Positions 9,215 through 18,795 of a stretch of DNA of 59,038 bases are shown here, in pieces (within the stretch, counting starts at the first letter, position 1; every line of letters begins with the position of its first letter). This DNA comes from a candidate division KSB1 bacterium. GTDB lineage: Bacteria > Zhuqueibacterota > Zhuqueibacteria > JANLFK01 > Oleimicrobiaceae. Location: contig JANLFK010000018.1 in NCBI GenBank assembly GCA_024655945.1, forward strand, positions 1-59,038. Direction: 5' to 3'. Made by a program: the position numbers and the translations under genes. Below the pieces are notes generated by a model, which ran no database searches, was not told where the DNA came from, and saw only the letters and a list, made by a program, of their open reading frames with translations.

Positions 9215-10332
9215 CTTGGCAGTTCAAAGCCTTGCTCTATGCTTACGTGCTGCTCAGCTCGCTGGGGCTGGCACTGCTGCTGGTGCCGTGCTGCCGGCGT
9301 GTTGCCTTGCACTTGGGAGTACTCGACCGGCCCATCTCGCGCAAGGCGCACGCGCGACCTATGCCGCTCTTGGGCGGCGTTGCCATGTACGCGACCTTTG
9401 TCCTTGTCGTGCTGGCGAACATCGGCCTTTTCTTCTTGCTGGGCTCCCATCCGCTGGTGGCGGAGCATCTGGCGCCGCTCATGGCGCAGAGCTCCCGCTT
9501 GCGCCATGTCTTGCCCAAGGTGCTTGGCATTCTCCTGGGCGCCACTGTGGTCACGGGCGTCGGCACGGCCGACGACCTGACCGGCATCCACTTTTCACCG
9601 CGGGTGAAACTTGCCGGGCAGACCGTGGCTGCCCTCGTGGCCAATGCCGTGGGCATACGCACCAGCTTTATGCCGGGCGTGGCTTTGGACTGTCTCATAT
9701 CGCTCCTTTGGATCGTGGGCATAACCAACTCCTTCAACCTCTTGGACAACACCGACGGTGCGGCCGCCGGGATTGCTGCGATCGCCGCCAGCGTGCTCTT
9801 TGCCGTGGTGGCGCTGCAAGGTCAGGTCTTCACCGCGCTGATGCTTGCCACCCTGGTAGGCACGGTGTTGGGCTTCCTGCGCTACAACTTTTACCCGGCC
9901 AGCATCTTCATGGGCGACGCGGGCAGCCTGTTCATGGGCTATGTGGTTGCCTGTCTGACCCTGGTGGGCTCGTACGTGGTGCCAGGCAGTCCGGGCCTAT
10001 TGCCGGTCATCTTGCCGCTGTTGGTGCTTGGGGTGCCTCTCTTCGACACGTTTTCCGTGGTGTTTATCCGTCTTCGCGAAGGGCGCCCGATCTGGGTCGG
10101 CGACCGCTGCCACTTCTCCCACCGGCTGATGGACATGGGTATGACGCCCAGGCAGGCAGTGCTCTTCTTGTACCTGGTGACCTTTGGCGTGGGCGTGGGG
10201 GCCGCGCTCTTGCCCAGCCTCAACGTCTGGCAGAGCGTGCTGGTGCTCCTGAATGAGCTCGTCATCTTTGCCATTATCGTTTCCCTGATGCACATCCGGC
10301 AGCAGAGAAGGGTATCCAAGGAAGAGGACTGA
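9211..10332 (+). CDS. WecA/MraY-family undecaprenyl-phosphate sugar-1-phosphate transferase
   Basis: A 373-residue polytopic inner-membrane enzyme. It should transfer a sugar-1-phosphate, probably an N-acetylhexosamine, from UDP-sugar to undecaprenyl phosphate, starting a surface glycan. Conserved cytoplasmic loops are visible: RKAHARPMPLLGG, ADDLTGIHF, NSFNLLDNTDG, FYPASIFMGDAGSLFMGY and the histidine loop CHFSHRL. Roughly ten or eleven helices alternate with these loops. The ATG overlaps the preceding stop (ATGA), showing an operon with the GT4 enzyme and the epimerase. The histidine loop favours WecA/TagO-type over MraY, and no peptidoglycan genes are nearby. Exact substrate is inference. 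Confidence 0.88.
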   Translation: MTWQFKALLYAYVLLSSLGLALLLVPCCRRVALHLGVLDRPISRKAHARPMPLLGGVAMYATFVLVVLANIGLFFLLGSHPLVAEHLAPLMAQSSRLRHVLPKVLGILLGATVVTGVGTADDLTGIHFSPRVKLAGQTVAALVANAVGIRTSFMPGVALDCLISLLWIVGITNSFNLLDNTDGAAAGIAAIAASVLFAVVALQGQVFTALMLATLVGTVLGFLRYNFYPASIFMGDAGSLFMGYVVACLTLVGSYVVPGSPGLLPVILPLLVLGVPLFDTFSVVFIRLREGRPIWVGDRCHFSHRLMDMGMTPRQAVLFLYLVTFGVGVGAALLPSLNVWQSVLVLLNELVIFAIIVSLMHIRQQRRVSKEED

Positions 10333-10349
10333 ACAGGAGAGGAGTGCGT

Positions 10350-11333
10350 ATGCGCATATTAGTGACGGGCGGCGCAGGGTTTATCGGCTCGCACCTCTGC
10401 GAGGAGCTGCTGCGCCGCGGCTACGAGGTGTGGGCCATCGACGACCTGTCCACGGGCACGCTCAAGAATATCCAGCACTTGCGGGACAATCCGCGCTTCC
10501 ACGTGGCCGTGGAGACCATCCTCAACGAGACGGTGATGGACCGGCTGGTGTCGGAGTGCAACATCATCTACCATCTGGCTGCGGCGGTGGGGGTCGAACT
10601 CATCGTCAGCAAGCCGGTGGAGGTCATCGAGACGAACATCTTAGGCACGCATGTGGTGCTGCGCTTGGCTAACCGCTACCTGCGGAAGGTGCTCATCACC
10701 TCGACCTCGGAGATCTACGGCAAGAGCGAAGCGGTGCCGTTCAAGGAAGACGACGACCGGTTGTTGGGGCCCACCACCAAGAGCCGTTGGAGCTACTCGG
10801 CCTCCAAGGGCATCGACGAGTTCCTTGCCCTCGCCTACCACAAGCAGAAGGGGTTGCGCACGGTCATTGCGCGGCTGTTCAACACCGTGGGCCCGCGGCA
10901 GACCGGACGCTACGGCATGGTGATCCCGCGCATGGTAGGCCAGGCCCTGCGCGGCGAGCCCATCACCGTGTACGGCGACGGCTCGCAGGTGCGCTGCTTC
11001 ACCTATGTCGCCGACGTGGTGGAGGCGCTCATTGCCTTGGCAGAGCATCCGGCCGCAGAGGGGCAGATCTACAATGTCGGCAACAACCAGGCGATCACCA
11101 TTGCCGAGTTGGCAGAGCGCATCAAACGACTGTCAGGCTCCAGCTCGGAGATTGTCTACATCCCCTACGAGAAGGCTTATGAGGCCGGGTTTGAGGACAT
11201 GCGCGTGCGTGTGCCGGACTTGACCAAGATCCGGCAACTCATCGGCTACCAGCCCAAGTTTGGCCTCGACGAGATCCTGCAACAGGTCATCGACTACACA
11301 CGGGAGCAGATGAGGCAGCAAGGGGCCTGCTGA
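10350..11333 (+). CDS. NAD-dependent NDP-sugar epimerase/dehydratase
   Basis: A 327-residue extended short-chain dehydrogenase/reductase. The Rossmann motif TGGAGFIGSH is at residues 6-15, followed by DDLSTG, typical of UDP-glucose 4-epimerase and UDP-glucuronate decarboxylase relatives. The catalytic Tyr-x-x-x-Lys is in YSASKG, with a TSTSEIYG strand before it, and RLFNTVGPRQTGRYGMV is the usual substrate loop. ATG 10350 is preferred over GTG 10344 because AGGAG lies six bases upstream of it. It closes the envelope-glycan operon and probably makes the sugar used by the two preceding enzymes. Whether it epimerises or decarboxylates cannot be decided. Confidence 0.85.
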   Translation: MRILVTGGAGFIGSHLCEELLRRGYEVWAIDDLSTGTLKNIQHLRDNPRFHVAVETILNETVMDRLVSECNIIYHLAAAVGVELIVSKPVEVIETNILGTHVVLRLANRYLRKVLITSTSEIYGKSEAVPFKEDDDRLLGPTTKSRWSYSASKGIDEFLALAYHKQKGLRTVIARLFNTVGPRQTGRYGMVIPRMVGQALRGEPITVYGDGSQVRCFTYVADVVEALIALAEHPAAEGQIYNVGNNQAITIAELAERIKRLSGSSSEIVYIPYEKAYEAGFEDMRVRVPDLTKIRQLIGYQPKFGLDEILQQVIDYTREQMRQQGAC

Positions 11334-11808
11334 ACAGGGGAGGCGCCTATTTCGAAGCCGCACGGGCTCAAGGAGGGAACCAAGCCCTGGCCAGGCTTTC
11401 CGAGGACTTTGGCGCAACGGCCAGAGGGAGAAAAGCCCACCTTCTCCACGATTAGCGCCAAGTCTCCCGTGAAGGCCCATATCTTTGGCTTTCCGGCTCC
11501 GGGGGAGTCGCCACAGTGGGCCTGCGCAGGCTGAGGGCGCGGCGTCGGTCGCTACCGCCCCCGTGTTCGTTATGCACGCCAGCGTGTCGTGACCTTCGAA
11601 GCCTGCAAGTGCCCGCTGATTTTGCCAGCGAGGCGCTTCGTTTGTGATCCGCTCCAGCGCGAGGGAACGGCACACAGGCGGACAGGCTCGCGCCGGCGAC
11701 ATGGCGCAGCCGACCTGTGCGCCGAGAGCGCCTGTTTCCCCACGTTTGGGTTCTCCCCAGCTCAGAAAAGGCCTGGGCCAGGCAGGTGGCGAGAATTGGC
11801 AAGGCGCT
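11334..11808. other. Intergenic region, no gene recognised
   Basis: About 475 bp between the converging glycan operon and the minus-strand repeat protein. Open frames here lack motifs and natural composition. I see no terminator with a clear U-tract. Confidence 0.5.
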
Positions 11809-12201
11809 TCAGCGCAGGAAGCCGAACAGAGTGCGCACGCTGCGCCCGATGGCCACCACGCCGAGGGCGCGCATGCCCACCGCCAACACGCCGATCGCCA
11901 CGTAGCCGATGGCCAGAGCGGATACGCTGACCCCGCCTATGCCGAACACACTCACCGTAAGCAGGCCCGCGCCGGCGATGCTTACTCCTGCCACTCCGAG
12001 GGTGAGAAAGCCCAGCGCCAAGACCCCGGTTGCCGAGAAGATGCCGATCGCCACCACGCCCGTGGCCTTGGTGCCGATGGCGATGATGCCCCGCGCATGG
12101 CGGAGCTGTCCGTCAGGAGTCTCCGGCCCGAGGTTGATGCTCAGAAGGGGCAGACTACCGAGCCGCCGCCGGGATTGATACTCGTGCGGCTGCAGAGCCA
12201 A
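11809..12201 (-). CDS. Hydrophobic AIG-repeat membrane protein
   Basis: A protein of at least 130 residues made largely of short hydrophobic, glycine-rich units such as GIIAIGTKATGVVAIG and GGVSVSALAIGYVAIGVLAVG. This pattern occurs in uncharacterised membrane proteins with an N-terminal SLPLLSINLGPE-type segment followed by ARGIIAIG repeats. The call rests on the repeat regularity and natural composition. The frame stays open for about 36 further codons upstream (to about 12310) and the sequence there also looks coding, so the true start may lie before the TTG at 12201. It follows another small minus-strand membrane protein and may share its transcript. Function is unknown. Confidence 0.6.
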   Translation of the reverse strand: MALQPHEYQSRRRLGSLPLLSINLGPETPDGQLRHARGIIAIGTKATGVVAIGIFSATGVLALGFLTLGVAGVSIAGAGLLTVSVFGIGGVSVSALAIGYVAIGVLAVGMRALGVVAIGRSVRTLFGFLR

Positions 12202-12426
12202 AGAGGCGGCAAGGTGTCGCAGGCCATCGATGAACCTGTGGAGCGCCGAACCCGACTCCGCCGCAGACCCGGAGCCCTTCGCCCTTGTTCGTGCCCTCTT
12301 TTCCCTCCCTCAGTGCAGGTAAACTTCCTGAACCTGGCGATTTGCTCGTGTATACGGCCTATGGGTGACAATGTTCGCCTCTATCTGCAGCACAAAGAGC
12401 ACGAGCATGACTAGGCCCTGCGTGGG

Positions 12427-12747
12427 TCAGGTTTCCCAGCTCATGACCACGAAGCCAAAGCTCATGGCAAAGTACACCATGAGATACGGCGCCAACAGGC
12501 TCCACTCCTGGCCGAAGGGAAGGCGCGGCACAAGCCAAACAGATCCTCGAAAGCCAAACGCCAAGAGCATGCTCAGGAAAACGGTGTATTGCACTCCCAG
12601 CGGCTGACCGCGCGCGAGAAGCAGGGCACAGGCCGCAGGCATGGCCAAGAGAAGATGCGTCCAGCCGAGGTGCTCCAGCAGCACCATGTGCCGTGCGCGA
12701 AGGATGAAAACCGCAATGAGCAGCACATTGTGCGCAACAGCCAGCAC
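12427..12747 (-). CDS. Small hypothetical membrane protein
   Basis: A 106-residue open frame with three or four hydrophobic stretches (AVAHNVLLIAVFIL, HLLLAMPAACALLLA, YTVFLSMLLAFGF, APYLMVYFAMSFGFVVM). The residue mix is typical of an inner-membrane protein. No family is recognised. The GTG at 12747 has no strong ribosome site and the frame stays open upstream, so the N-terminus is uncertain and the gene could be longer or a fragment. It lies upstream of the AIG-repeat gene on the same strand. Confidence 0.45.
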   Translation of the reverse strand: MLAVAHNVLLIAVFILRARHMVLLEHLGWTHLLLAMPAACALLLARGQPLGVQYTVFLSMLLAFGFRGSVWLVPRLPFGQEWSLLAPYLMVYFAMSFGFVVMSWET

Positions 12748-13201
12748 AGAGTCGTTGCACCCTGCTCCCTCCCCTGTGGTGCGCGAGTTGGCTCGGGCAG
12801 GTCTTCTCGTCTCGTGCCAATGCGTAGCCGATCCAGGGGCTTGGCCCGGCTTGAAGGAGCCATGCCGCGTGTACCCGAGGGGAAGGCACCACGCAGCGAG
12901 CGGCCGAGTTAGCCTGCCGCATGTGCGGGGCGTACAGCACCGGTTCGAGGTTTGGACACGAGCTTCCTCTCCAGGTTCGTGCCGTCCTCGCCTTGCTGCC
13001 GGGCCGTGCGCAAATGCACGGTGGCCGAGCCATTGTCAAGACATTTTTCCGGGCTGCCAACAGTGGCGATGGCTCCGAGCGCAGCCGCAACGGCACACAT
13101 TTCTGCTTGATTTTCCTGCGCGATTTTGCTACTTTGCAGTGACCGTGAACACGTCCCCGCGCTGCGCCGCGGGGTTTCCCTATCTTTTCGAGGTGCAAGC
13201 A
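12748..13201. other. Divergent intergenic region upstream of the PAS kinase
   Basis: About 450 bp between a minus-strand membrane protein and the plus-strand kinase. The open frame of the kinase extends through it without coding character. It contains the promoter-like pair at 13107-13135; nothing else was recognised. Confidence 0.45.
13107..13135 (+). promoter_or_regulatory. Sigma-70-type promoter for the PAS histidine kinase
   Basis: TTGATT (13107-13112), exactly 17 bp, then TACTTT (13130-13135). It lies about 65 bp before the chosen start at 13202. The extended -35 CTTGATTTTC recurs in the rpsT promoter. Confidence 0.5.
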
Positions 13202-14398
13202 GTGGTGACATCCGCAAGTAAGGCACAGAAGTATGAGCGAGAGCTGGCCGAATATGCTGCCCGGCTCCGCGACCTTTTTGCCGAAATGACCGCCGACCTG
13301 CGCAAGTCCGAGCACCTGTACCGCTCCATCGTGGACGGCGCAACGGACGCCATCATGACCGTGGACCGCAACCTGCGTGTGCTCTCCTGGAACAAGGGCG
13401 CCGAGGAGGTGTTCGGCTACACCGAACAGGAGGCGTTGGGCAAGACCCTGGATGACCTGATCATCCGGCCGGACGTCGGCCCTTCCAGTGACTATGTCAA
13501 CAGCCAGATTCGCGCCGGCAAGGCGGTGCGCGTCTACGAGGCGGTGCGCTACACCAAGGACGGCCAGCCGCGCAGCGTCCTCATCTCGGCCACACCCATC
13601 CTCGGCGACGACGGCACGGTGCAGTTCGTCTCGCTCATCTACAAGGACATTACCGAGCAGAAGAGGGCGCAGGAGCAGCTCATCCAGTCAGAGAAGCAGG
13701 CCACCCTCGGTGTGATCGCCGGCAGCATCGGCCACGAGCTCAACAACTTGGTCAGCGGCCTGCTGGTGGAAACGCAGCTCCTGCTGCGCCGCGCCGACAA
13801 CCCAGAAGAAGGGCGAAAGATAGGCCAGCGCCTGCTTACCCACCTGGAGAAGGTGGCGCTCCACGGCCGCAACCTGCTGTCGTTGAGCAAGCCGGCTCGG
13901 CCCCAACTGCAGAGCATGGACCTGACCGAGGTACTGGCGGACACCACCGACACACTGGTGCTCAGCGGGGTGCTGAAGCGCTTCCGCATTGAGAAGCACT
14001 TTGCGCCAAATCTGCCGGCGGTGTGCGGCGACCGCAACCAGATCGAGCAAGTGATCCGCAACTTGGAGATCAACGCTGCCCACGCCATGAAGAGCGATGG
14101 CGCGCTCACCGTCTCCACCTCTTTGACGGAAGACGGCAACTTTGTGCGCATGGTGATCGAGGACAATGGCCAGGGGATTCCCGACGAGATCAAGGACAAG
14201 ATCTTCGAGCCCTTTTTCACCACGAAGGCAGAGGGGGAGGGGACCGGCCTCGGTTTGCCCATCGTCAAGCAGATTGTCGAGTCCCATGGAGGCCGCTTCT
14301 ATCTGGAAAGCCAGGTGGGGGTGGGCACACGCGCCATCGTGGAAATCCCTGTGGCCAAGCAGGAAGCCCGCCGCGTGAGCAACGGGAGGGGTGCTTGA
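13202..14398 (+). CDS. Cytoplasmic PAS-domain sensor histidine kinase
   Basis: A histidine kinase of about 398 residues with no membrane segment. A short coiled coil (about 8-35) leads into a PAS domain (about 37-155) with VDGATDAIMTVD and LSWNKGAEEVFGY. The phosphoacceptor is His178 in GSIGHELNN, followed by a dimerisation helix. The ATPase domain shows the N box, DNGQGIP (G1), FEPFFTT (F) and GTGLGLPIV (G2). All catalytic motifs are intact. GTG 13202 lies eight bases after GAGG and just before coding character begins; GTG 13205 is equally possible. No response regulator is adjacent, so its partner may be elsewhere, including the signalling cluster 26 kb downstream. Confidence 0.85.
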   Translation: MVTSASKAQKYERELAEYAARLRDLFAEMTADLRKSEHLYRSIVDGATDAIMTVDRNLRVLSWNKGAEEVFGYTEQEALGKTLDDLIIRPDVGPSSDYVNSQIRAGKAVRVYEAVRYTKDGQPRSVLISATPILGDDGTVQFVSLIYKDITEQKRAQEQLIQSEKQATLGVIAGSIGHELNNLVSGLLVETQLLLRRADNPEEGRKIGQRLLTHLEKVALHGRNLLSLSKPARPQLQSMDLTEVLADTTDTLVLSGVLKRFRIEKHFAPNLPAVCGDRNQIEQVIRNLEINAAHAMKSDGALTVSTSLTEDGNFVRMVIEDNGQGIPDEIKDKIFEPFFTTKAEGEGTGLGLPIVKQIVESHGGRFYLESQVGVGTRAIVEIPVAKQEARRVSNGRGA

Positions 14399-14445
14399 GC
14401 ACAGCTGGCAACCTCAAGGGCGAGCGCAGAGGGAAGGCATAGCAC

Positions 14446-15330
14446 GTGGGCGAATTGGCTGCGCTGGCTACTGCCGCCTGTTGGGCGCTGGGAACGACCC
14501 TGTTTGGCGAGGCGAGCAAGCGGGTCGGTGCCTTCGCCACCAACTTGCTGCGCATTCCCATGGGGGCGTTCTTCCTTGTCTCCACCCTTTTCCTGAGCCG
14601 TGGCGTGCTTTGGCCCACCTGGGCCACGTCGCGCCAAGTGGCGCTGCTTACCGCCAGCTCCTTTCTCGGCCTGGCCATGGGCGACGCGCTGTTCTTTCGC
14701 TCAGTGGTGCTCTTAGGGCCGCGCCTTGCCACTTTGCTGAGCACGCTGGCGCCGCCGGTGGCGGCAGTCGCGGCGCGAATGGTGCTCCAGGAACGCCTCA
14801 GCGCGCTTGCCGTGGCCGGCATGGTGGTCACTCTGGCCGGAGTGGTGTGGGTGGTGTCCGAGCGGAACTCCGCTGCCCGGACCGCCAAGGGGGTGAATGT
14901 CGAAGGTGTGGCAGCAGGTGTCGGAGCGGCCGCTGCCCAAGGGGTGGGGCTGGTGTTGTCCAAGATGGCCATGGGTAACAGCCTGGATGCGCTCTCTGCC
15001 ACGGTGATTCGCGTGACCACCGCAGTGGTGGGCGTGTGGGCCTTGGCGCTGGTTGCCGGACGCGCCCAGGCCGGCGTGCGTGCCCTGCGCAACCGCCAGG
15101 CGCTCGCCTTCATGACCGGCGGCGGCGTTGTCGGGCCGTTTCTGGGCAGCTGGCTGATGTTGACCTCCGTGAAGCTGACCGCCACCGGCATCGCCTCCAC
15201 GCTCATGGCGACCACGCCCATCCTCATCATCCCGGTGGTGCGGGTGGTCTACAAGGAAAGGGCGTCGTCACGCGCCTGGCTCGGCGCCTTAGTCGCCGTG
15301 GCGGGCGTCGGACTCCTTTTTGCCGGCTGA
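14446..15330 (+). CDS. EamA/DMT-superfamily transporter
   Basis: A 294-residue inner-membrane protein with about ten helices arranged as two EamA repeats. The first repeat runs from GELAALATAACWALGTTLFGEA to about residue 140, with the typical SFLGLAMGDALFF. The second begins at GVNVEGVAAGVGAAAAQGVG. Both end with the usual TPILIIPVVR...ERASSRAWLGALV-type motif. Such proteins export or import small metabolites; the substrate is not readable. The start is GTG 14446. It follows the histidine kinase by 47 bp and precedes the DUF6512 gene by 24 bp, so it could be co-transcribed with either. Confidence 0.82.
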   Translation: MGELAALATAACWALGTTLFGEASKRVGAFATNLLRIPMGAFFLVSTLFLSRGVLWPTWATSRQVALLTASSFLGLAMGDALFFRSVVLLGPRLATLLSTLAPPVAAVAARMVLQERLSALAVAGMVVTLAGVVWVVSERNSAARTAKGVNVEGVAAGVGAAAAQGVGLVLSKMAMGNSLDALSATVIRVTTAVVGVWALALVAGRAQAGVRALRNRQALAFMTGGGVVGPFLGSWLMLTSVKLTATGIASTLMATTPILIIPVVRVVYKERASSRAWLGALVAVAGVGLLFAG

Positions 15331-15354
15331 CAGCGAGGGCAGGAGGTGACCGAG

Positions 15355-15870
15355 ATGAACAGCTCCTTGAAGGCGCTCATCTACCTGGTTCTGTTCTCTG
15401 TGCTGCATTTCCTCTACGACTTGACGCACTGGGCCGTCCTCATCCCCTTCTGTGGCACCAATGAATCGGTGTTTCAGCACCTGAAGATGGCGTTTTGGTC
15501 TTATCTTGGGGCCAGCGCCATCGAGTATGCCGCCAGCAAGAGGCGAATACGCGAAATGGAGGCCTTTTGGTATTCACGATTGCTGGCAACGGTTGTCGTG
15601 CCCTGGCTGGTCTTTCTGATTTGGTATCTGGGCCCGGCTCTTTGTGGGAAGCTCGAGCGTCTGCCCGTGGAGCTCCTCTGGGCGCTGGCAGTTACCTACA
15701 TCTCCGGCGTCATGGGTGGGGTGTTGGAGAACCGGCTCGTGGGAGATAAGCCCACGGTCTCTTTCAAGGTGCTGGTGGTCGTTTTGGCGGTCGTGTCCGC
15801 CTTGCTCTATGTGCGCTTCACCTACAAGTTACCGTGCATAGACCTCTTTGTCGACCCGGCGGGGTTGTGA
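15355..15870 (+). CDS. DUF6512 family membrane protein
   Basis: A 171-residue membrane protein with about five hydrophobic segments. The N-terminal HFLYDLTHW and CGTNESVFQHLKMAFWSY are characteristic of DUF6512, whose function is unknown. ATG 15355 is preferred because AGGAGG lies eight bases upstream; an upstream GTG (15346) overlaps that ribosome site. It follows the EamA transporter in the same direction, and the defence island starts about 130 bp downstream. Confidence 0.7.
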   Translation: MNSSLKALIYLVLFSVLHFLYDLTHWAVLIPFCGTNESVFQHLKMAFWSYLGASAIEYAASKRRIREMEAFWYSRLLATVVVPWLVFLIWYLGPALCGKLERLPVELLWALAVTYISGVMGGVLENRLVGDKPTVSFKVLVVVLAVVSALLYVRFTYKLPCIDLFVDPAGL

Positions 15871-16002
15871 AAAACGCGATCCCCTTGGGGGCGCCAGGCC
15901 AGGGGCGAGGCCTTGGGATGAGCTGCCCGCCTCCTCGGCCGATAGAACCTGCCCTGACCTGGGTCAAGTGGCGAGCCGGGCGATTGTCGTGGAGACTGGT
16001 GC

Positions 16003-18795
16003 ATGAATCCGGGAACGATTGTGCGCTGCCGCAATCGCGATTGGGTGCTGCTACCCAGCGATGGGGAGGTGATTCGCTTGCGACCGCTTGCGGGGGCCAC
16101 CGAGGAGGTGGTGGCCATTCATCGCGCCTTGAGCAACGAGGTTGCCTCCGCCATACCGGAAGAGCGAGTTGAGCCGTCGCTCTTCCCGCCGCCGACCCAG
16201 GCAGACCTGAGCGACGCCGCAAGCGCCCACCTGCTCTGACAGGCTACCCGCCTGGCGCTGCGCGAGGGGGCCACCCCCTTGCGCTCCTTGGGCCGCATCT
16301 CCATTCGGCCGCGTGTCTATCAGTTCGTGCCGCTGCTCATGGCCCTGCGCCTGGACCCGGTGCGCTTTTTCATCGCCGATGACGTAGGCGTGGGCAAAAC
16401 CATCGAGGCCTTGCTCGTGGCCCGCGCACTGCGCGACCGCGGCGCAATTGGCAGTTTCTGTGTGCTTTGCCGGCCGTATTTGTGTGAGCACTGGGAGGCG
16501 GAACTGCGCACGAAATTCAACCTCGAGGCAGCAGTCGTTCGTTCCGGGACGGTGGGGAGCCTGGAGCGGCGCGTGCCACGGGGCAGGACTATCTACGAGC
16601 ACTTCCCAATTCTCGTCATCAGCCTCGATTGGGTGAAGAGCGACCGCAACAAGCACCTCTTCCTGCGCTTCTGCCCAGACCTGGTTATCGTCGACGAGGT
16701 GCACGGTGCCGCCGAGGCCGCCGGACGCAGCCGCAACCAGCAGGAGCGCCACCGCCTCCTGTGTGAAATTGCCGAAGATCCCCGGCGCCACCTTATCCTG
16801 CTGACCGCCACACCGCACAGCGGCATCGAAGAGGCGTTCCGCTCGCTCCTCGGCCTGCTGAGACCGGAGTTTCGCCACTGGAACCTGTCCGAGCTCTCCG
16901 AACCGCAGCGCAGCGAGCTTGCTAAGCACTTTGTGCAGCGCACCCGCAAGGACATTGAACAAGGCTGGGACGGTCAGCGCTGCTTCCCAGGGCGCGATTC
17001 CTCGGACTTGACCTACCAGCTTTCGGCCCCTTATCGCCAGCTTTTTACCCAGACGTACCACTTCTGTTCCGAGATCGTGCGCAGCGGTGCGAACTTGGAA
17101 CAGCTTAGGCGCAGGGTACGGTATTGGGCGGCGTTGGCCCTTCTCCGTTGCGTGATGTCCAGCCCGGCGGCAGCGCTGGCCGCTCTGGAGGCGCGTGCCA
17201 AGAGACAGGGGGAGAGGGAACCAGACAGCGAAGAAGAGGGCGAATTCAGCCCATCGGTGTTCGAATCCGACGTCGACCGCACCGACGATGAGGTTCCGAT
17301 CCCGCCAGTGGCGGCAGCGGAACAGACGCTCCAGGAGGATGAACGTCGCAAACTGCGCGAGCTTAGCCGCCTTGCCCAGGCTCTGCACAGCTCGCAAGAG
17401 GACACCAAGCTCGCCCGCTGCCAGGAGGCTGTAGGCCGCCTCGTCGCCGAAGGTTTTCACCCCATCGTCTGGTGCCGTTATGTGGCCACCGCCGAGTATG
17501 TGGGCGAGCACCTGCGCAAGGTCCTGCCTGAGGAAGTGCAGGTGGTGACCATCACCGGCCGCATCGGCGACGACGAGCGCGAGGCACGCATTAGGGAAAT
17601 CGAGCCCGATCGCCCGCGCGTTCTGGTAGCCACAGACTGCCTGAGTGAAGGGATCAACCTCCAAGACAAGTTCAGCGCGGTGATGCACTATGATTTGCCC
17701 TGGAACCCCAACCGGCTGGAACAGCGAGAGGGCCGGGTGGACCGCTATGGCCAGACCTGCCCGCGGGTGAAAGCCATCCGCTTCTACGGCCAGGACAATC
17801 CGGTTGACGGCGTCCTTATCGACGTGCTGCTGAACAAGGCGCGCCAAATCCGCCAGACCCTCGGCACGCACGTCCCGGTGCCGGAGGAGAGCGAGAGCGT
17901 CATCGAGGCAGTGCTGAATGCCCTCTTTTTCCGGCGAAGGGCACTGGACAAGCCCGCGCAACTGCGGCTTTTCGAGCTCGAGGACGTAACCGCCCTGCAC
18001 CATACATGGGACCAGGAGGCCGAACGAGAGCGCATCAATCGCACGCGCTTTGCTCAGCGGGCGCTGAAGCCGCAGGAGGTGCAAAGGGAACTGGAGGCCA
18101 CCGATAGCGTCCTGGGTGACCCCGAAGCGGTGCGTACCTTCGTGCTCGCCGCTGCCCAGCGCCTCGGTCTGGCCATTGCCGAGGACAAGAGGGTGCCTGA
18201 CGTGTTCCGCATCAGCATTGCCCCAGAGAGCACGCAGAGATTGCCGGACGCCATCCGTTTTGCCCTGCCCGAGCCGCCCAAAGGCAGCACCCGCTCCAGA
18301 CCGCAATAGGTGGTGAGCTTCACCTCGCCGACACCCGAAGGCGCCGAATACCTTGGCGGCAACCACCCCTTTGTGGCAGCATTGGCCCGCTACTTAGTGG
18401 AAGAGGCCCTGGGCAGACAGGGCGCCGCCGCCGCTGCCCGCTGCGGCGTAATGCGTGCAGGGGCAGTCTCTCACCTGACGAACCTCTTGCTCCTCCGCGC
18501 GCGCTACCTCCTTGAACAGACCGACAGAGCGCCGCTGTTGTCGGAAGAAGTCCTGGTTCTCGGCTATCGTGCGGGCGGCACCAAAGAGCCGCAATGGCGG
18601 GACAACAACGACGCGCTGCGGCTGTTGGTCGAGGCCAGGCCCGATGCCAACGTGCCCATGGCGGAGAAGCGCGAGCTGGTGCGTGCTGCTCTGGCCCAGA
18701 TAGGCGAGTGGCCAAAAGAAGGTGCCGATCTGGAGCAAGCCAGCGCAATCCAGCAGCATGTGGGCCAGGTGCTCACCCTGCGCGCCCAGGCATGA
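16003..18795 (+). pseudogene. drmD: DrmD-like SNF2 helicase of a DISARM-type system, two in-frame stops
   Basis: Three consecutive segments in one reading frame form a single SNF2 helicase of about 930 codons. Residues 1-78 (IVRCRNRDWVLLPSD, VVAIHRAL) match the DrmD N-terminus. TGA at 16237-16239 interrupts it; reading resumes as RLALREGATPLRSLGRI. Walker A DDVGVGKT starts at codon 127, DEVH at 231, and motif VI QREGRVDRYGQT at 574. A second stop, TAG at 18307-18309, precedes VSFTSPTPEGAEYLGGNHPFVAALARYL at the normal C-terminus. The first is consistent with a CGA-to-TGA transition at a conserved Arg. Known DrmD proteins remodel DNA in class 1 DISARM. Programmed readthrough is possible but unsupported by any visible signal. 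Confidence 0.82.

Noticed and set aside
12359-13315. 318-codon minus-strand open frame
   Set aside because: Cys/Arg/His-rich unnatural translation; the membrane-protein frame at 12427-12747 has far better composition.
16237-18309. Selenocysteine or pyrrolysine recoding at the helicase stops
   Set aside because: Both TGA and TAG occur, at positions where relatives have ordinary residues, and no downstream structured element was evident. Kept only as a remote alternative.
16051-18366. 771-codon open frame on the minus strand
   Set aside because: It mirrors the DrmD-like helicase on the plus strand, has no recognisable domain, and is a typical GC-rich shadow frame.
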